Part shown: piece after piece, positions 14,259 to 16,419 of the stretch | Layout of the letters: each line of letters opens with the position of its first letter | How positions within the stretch are numbered: the first letter of the stretch is position 1 | NCBI GenBank assembly: GCA_964646435.1 | Contig: CAZYEJ010000049.1 | Location: 1-16,419, forward strand | DNA from: UBA3076 sp964646435 | GTDB lineage: Bacteria > Desulfobacterota > Dissulfuribacteria > Dissulfuribacterales > UBA3076 | Direction of reading: 5' to 3' | Length of the DNA: 16,419 nucleotides | Position numbers and translations under genes: made by a program | Notes under the pieces: model-generated | Told to the model about the DNA's origin: nothing | The model's database searches: none | The model's input: the letters and a program-made list of their open reading frames with translations, nothing else

Positions 14259-15374
14259 ATGACACAAAATAATTATAAGGCTCAATCTGAAAAGTATGAC
14301 TTCATCTCCGGCCAACATGGTGGTTATTATCGATATAATTTTGTAGATCATGCCTATCTTTATAATCTCTATTTCCCACCAGAGGCTATTTTTACAAATT
14401 TTAAAGATCAAGTTCACGACCTTGTTCTGAATTATCCAGTGGCACAAGATGCCTTGGCTGGGTTTATTGGCAAAATAATTAACCAACCTGCTGAAAGAAT
14501 TGTTGTGGGAAATGGGGCTGCTGAATTAATAAAAATAGTATCAGGTCACATATCAAACAAGTTAATCGTTCCAGTGCCTTCTTTTAATGAATATGCCAAT
14601 GCTGCTTCTCCAGGCAAAGTAGTTGAGTTCCCTCTTGAAATTCCATCCTTCCAAATAGATGTTGATAAATTTGCTACGGAAGCGATCAGGGTAAAAGCTG
14701 ATGTAGCTGTTGTGGTAACGCCTAACAACCCAACATCCTTGTTGATTCCCAAGCCCGATCTCATTCGTCTTGCAAAAAAACTTGAAATTAATAACTGCAT
14801 GCTGATTATTGACGAATCTTTTTTAGATTTTGCAGAGAATGCTGATCAAAAAAGCATGGAACAAGAAATCGAAAAATACCAAAATGTAACAATTTTCAAA
14901 AGCATGAGCAAAGCCTACGGTATCTGTGGACTCAGGATCGGTTATATGCTGACTGCAAATTCACAATTTGCTGAAGTTGTGAGAAATGGCGTGCATATCT
15001 GGAATATTAACGGGTTTGCAGAAGAGTTTTTACGGCTTTTGCCAGATTACAAACAAGAATTTATTGAAAGCTGTAAACAAGTGCGAACTGACAGAGATGG
15101 CTTGTACAAAAAACTTCGCAGCATTGAAGGCATGACTGTTTTTAAACCTGATGCAAACTTTATTTTTTGTCATCTACATGATTATGCGCAAAGTGCTCCA
15201 GAAATCACGAAAAAATTATTTATTGAACATAATATGTATATAAAGGACTGCTCGGGCAAAACTCAACCTGATTCAGATCGTTATCTTCGTATTGCCAGCC
15301 GTACAGAAACAGAGAATTGTAAATTAGTTGAAGCGTTAACCCATGTAATGGACTTAACAAACCGACAAGCATAA
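14259..15374 (+). CDS. HisC/CobD-like PLP-dependent aminotransferase or decarboxylase
   Basis: The 371-residue fold type I PLP enzyme has VGNGAAELI (phosphate-binding region), TPNNPTS (Asn that contacts PLP), IIDESFLDF (Asp185, pyridine N) and KSMSKAYGICGLRIGY with the Schiff-base Lys218. The last part (YLRIASRTETEN) has the substrate-binding Arg. Histidinol-phosphate aminotransferases and threonine-phosphate decarboxylases share this architecture and cannot be separated by eye. No histidine or cobalamin genes are nearby. Its place between a nucleotidyltransferase and a CDP-alcohol transferase suggests it forms a phospho-amino-alcohol, for example by decarboxylating phospho-serine/threonine or by transaminating a phospho- or phosphono-aldehyde. 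An AGGA sits about 9 nt before the ATG. It lies 73 nt after the preceding gene and 5 nt before the next. Confidence 0.88.
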   Translation: MTQNNYKAQSEKYDFISGQHGGYYRYNFVDHAYLYNLYFPPEAIFTNFKDQVHDLVLNYPVAQDALAGFIGKIINQPAERIVVGNGAAELIKIVSGHISNKLIVPVPSFNEYANAASPGKVVEFPLEIPSFQIDVDKFATEAIRVKADVAVVVTPNNPTSLLIPKPDLIRLAKKLEINNCMLIIDESFLDFAENADQKSMEQEIEKYQNVTIFKSMSKAYGICGLRIGYMLTANSQFAEVVRNGVHIWNINGFAEEFLRLLPDYKQEFIESCKQVRTDRDGLYKKLRSIEGMTVFKPDANFIFCHLHDYAQSAPEITKKLFIEHNMYIKDCSGKTQPDSDRYLRIASRTETENCKLVEALTHVMDLTNRQA

Positions 15375-15379
15375 AAATA

Positions 15380-16024
15380 ATGACAAATCCTAAACCACAT
15401 GCACCCACAATGCTCTATTTTGCTAAAGATCTTCCTAATATCTGTTCCCTTGCAGGTCTGTTGTGTGCAGTCCTTGGTATTTACTATGCGATTCTGGGCA
15501 TTTTTCCTGTCGCAATAATTGGAGTTCTGTGGGCTGTTTTATTTGACTGGGCTGACGGAATCATTGCTCGACAAATTAAGGGGAGAACAGATAACCACCG
15601 AGCCATTGGGGGGCAGCTTGATTCGCTTATTGACATTGTAAGTTTTGGAGTATTTCCAGCTATTTTTCTCTTAAGCTATGGCAAGTTCAGCCCATGGTTC
15701 CTGCCGGGAGCATTTCTTATTGTTGCTGTTAGTGCTATCCGATTGAGTTACTTCAATGTTTTCGGTCTGATTGACGATAAAACCTACATGGGCCTGGCGT
15801 TAGATAACAATATTATTATTTTTGCTTTTGTGTTTTTATTTGAAGGCTTTATTAATTATAAGGTGTTTTCAATAATCATTTACGCACTTTTGATGGTATT
15901 GCTGGTGTTTAATTTAGCTCCTGTAAGAACTCCCAAGTTTGCTGGAAAATGGTTTTATGTTCTTATCGCCTACACGTTAGTGTTGACAGTTATCTACGGT
16001 TTGCTGTGCTTTAACAGAGTTTAA
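15380..16024 (+). CDS. CDP-alcohol phosphatidyltransferase family protein
   Basis: The 214-residue integral membrane protein has five to six hydrophobic helices. It carries the family signature, beginning D56-W-A-D59-G-I-I-A-R64 and ending G77-G-Q-L-D81-S-L-I-D85. The four aspartates bind two metal ions and catalyse displacement of CMP from a CDP-alcohol. Between R64 and G77 there are 12 residues (with RTDNHRA) instead of the usual 8. The following FGVFPA resembles phosphatidylserine synthases (PssA-like). It starts 5 nt after the PLP enzyme, without a clear Shine-Dalgarno, so translation is probably coupled. It likely uses the CDP-compound made by the first operon gene, or a CDP-diacylglycerol with the amino-alcohol/amino-acid as acceptor, to make a polar lipid headgroup at the inner membrane. 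Confidence 0.9.
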   Translation: MTNPKPHAPTMLYFAKDLPNICSLAGLLCAVLGIYYAILGIFPVAIIGVLWAVLFDWADGIIARQIKGRTDNHRAIGGQLDSLIDIVSFGVFPAIFLLSYGKFSPWFLPGAFLIVAVSAIRLSYFNVFGLIDDKTYMGLALDNNIIIFAFVFLFEGFINYKVFSIIIYALLMVLLVFNLAPVRTPKFAGKWFYVLIAYTLVLTVIYGLLCFNRV

Positions 16025-16086
16025 AAGATTAAGTCAAACCCCCTATATCAAGAAAATGAGATAGAGATAATTCATCACCAAAAGAT

Positions 16087-16168
16087 ATCGGGATAGGGAC
16101 GCCCCTCACAGGGCGCCCCTCCCACACCACGCAGCGTACGGGTCCGTACTACGCGGTTCGGCTGATCA
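16087..16168 (-). mobile_element. Second group II intron 3' end (domains V and VI only)
   Basis: On the minus strand the segment contains the same domain V as the relic at 12016-12097 and a domain VI whose stem sequence differs but still pairs. It ends in CCTATCCCGAT at 16087. Both copies are 82 bases. From about 30 bases after the 3' end they are identical up to CTGATCA, and then diverge abruptly. No maturase sequence precedes it (toward higher coordinates), so it is a short relic. Confidence 0.8.
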
Positions 16169-16272
16169 AAAGAGAATAAAGGGGTCACCCGTTGATAAAA
16201 ATTCATTATTTCTGGTTCATAGAAAAATCATCAAGCTATCTTATGGTCTATATGCGAACCAAAGGGAAAATG

Positions 16273-16419
16273 ATGCCAAAGTCCATCACACGCGCCTACT
16301 CACGCTATAGCCGCGATGCGGCTACCTTGCTAGGAGCATTGATCCGCGAAGCGCGTAATGAGCGCAAGCTCACTGCTCAGGAATTGGCCGATCGTGCTGG
16401 TATTTCCAGAGGACTGCTG
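16273..16419 (+). CDS. XRE/HipB-like helix-turn-helix regulator, 5' part only
   Basis: The frame is open to the right window edge. After an N-terminal SITRAYSRYSRDAATLLG segment comes a canonical Cro/CI-type helix-turn-helix: LIREARNERKLTAQELA, then DRAGISRGLL. Such short regulators often precede a hipA-like kinase toxin gene and autoregulate the pair, but the partner, if any, is outside the window. AAGGG sits 6 nt before the ATG at 16273; an ATG at 16270 and further in-frame ATGs at 16252 and 16243 are alternatives. It is just past the intron 3' relic. Confidence 0.8.
   Translation, partial: MPKSITRAYSRYSRDAATLLGALIREARNERKLTAQELADRAGISRGLL

Noticed and set aside
1..16419. CRISPR array or prophage cluster
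   Set aside because: No regularly spaced direct repeats and no phage structural genes were seen.

Overview
The window looks like a chromosomal segment of a Desulfobacterota (deltaproteobacterial) anaerobe. The evidence is a large periplasmic multiheme c-type cytochrome with an apparent selenocysteine codon, a B12-dependent (class II) ribonucleotide reductase, an IPTL-CTERM envelope protein, a LysM-containing MltD, and dense debris of group II introns and REP-associated (RAYT-type) transposases. This taxonomic placement is inference from gene content; no 16S or marker gene is present.

Left part (1-3410) is an accessory, scarred region. A 5'-truncated choice-of-anchor-U/IPTL-CTERM protein ends at a strong terminator. 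It is followed on the minus strand by an orphan OmpA C-terminal domain, the tail of a RAYT-like transposase and the 5' domain of a group II intron. Next come an intact class II Fic AMPylase-type gene, a short IS256-family transposase remnant, and tRNA-His(GTG) with its terminator.

Middle part (3410-9450) is mostly stable genes: mltD, a cold-shock protein with a long palindromic element and a hairpin in its upstream region, and a convergent VOC-methyltransferase fusion that overlaps the 3' end of the cold-shock gene. Then follow tRNA-Gly(GCC), its terminator, a palindromic intergenic repeat, and a 12-heme cytochrome gene. Its reading frame is interrupted only by one in-frame TGA at codon 446 and continues in the same frame for 156 more codons with two further CXXCH motifs. 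A hairpin resembling a bacterial SECIS lies 20 nt after the TGA. The simplest reading is a selenocysteine-containing multiheme cytochrome; this is the most interesting item in the window.

Right part (9450-16419): nrdJ with a probable NrdR box, two near-identical-looking GC-rich hairpins, and the 3' end of a group II intron including the tail of its maturase (minus strand). Then an intact RAYT transposase and a three-gene operon encoding a nucleotidyltransferase, a HisC/CobD-like PLP enzyme and a CDP-alcohol phosphatidyltransferase. Together these could build and attach an amino-alcohol-phosphate (or phosphonate) headgroup to a lipid. A second group II intron 3' end in the same orientation follows, so the RAYT plus operon sit between two directly repeated intron ends. 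The window closes inside an XRE/HipB-like regulator.
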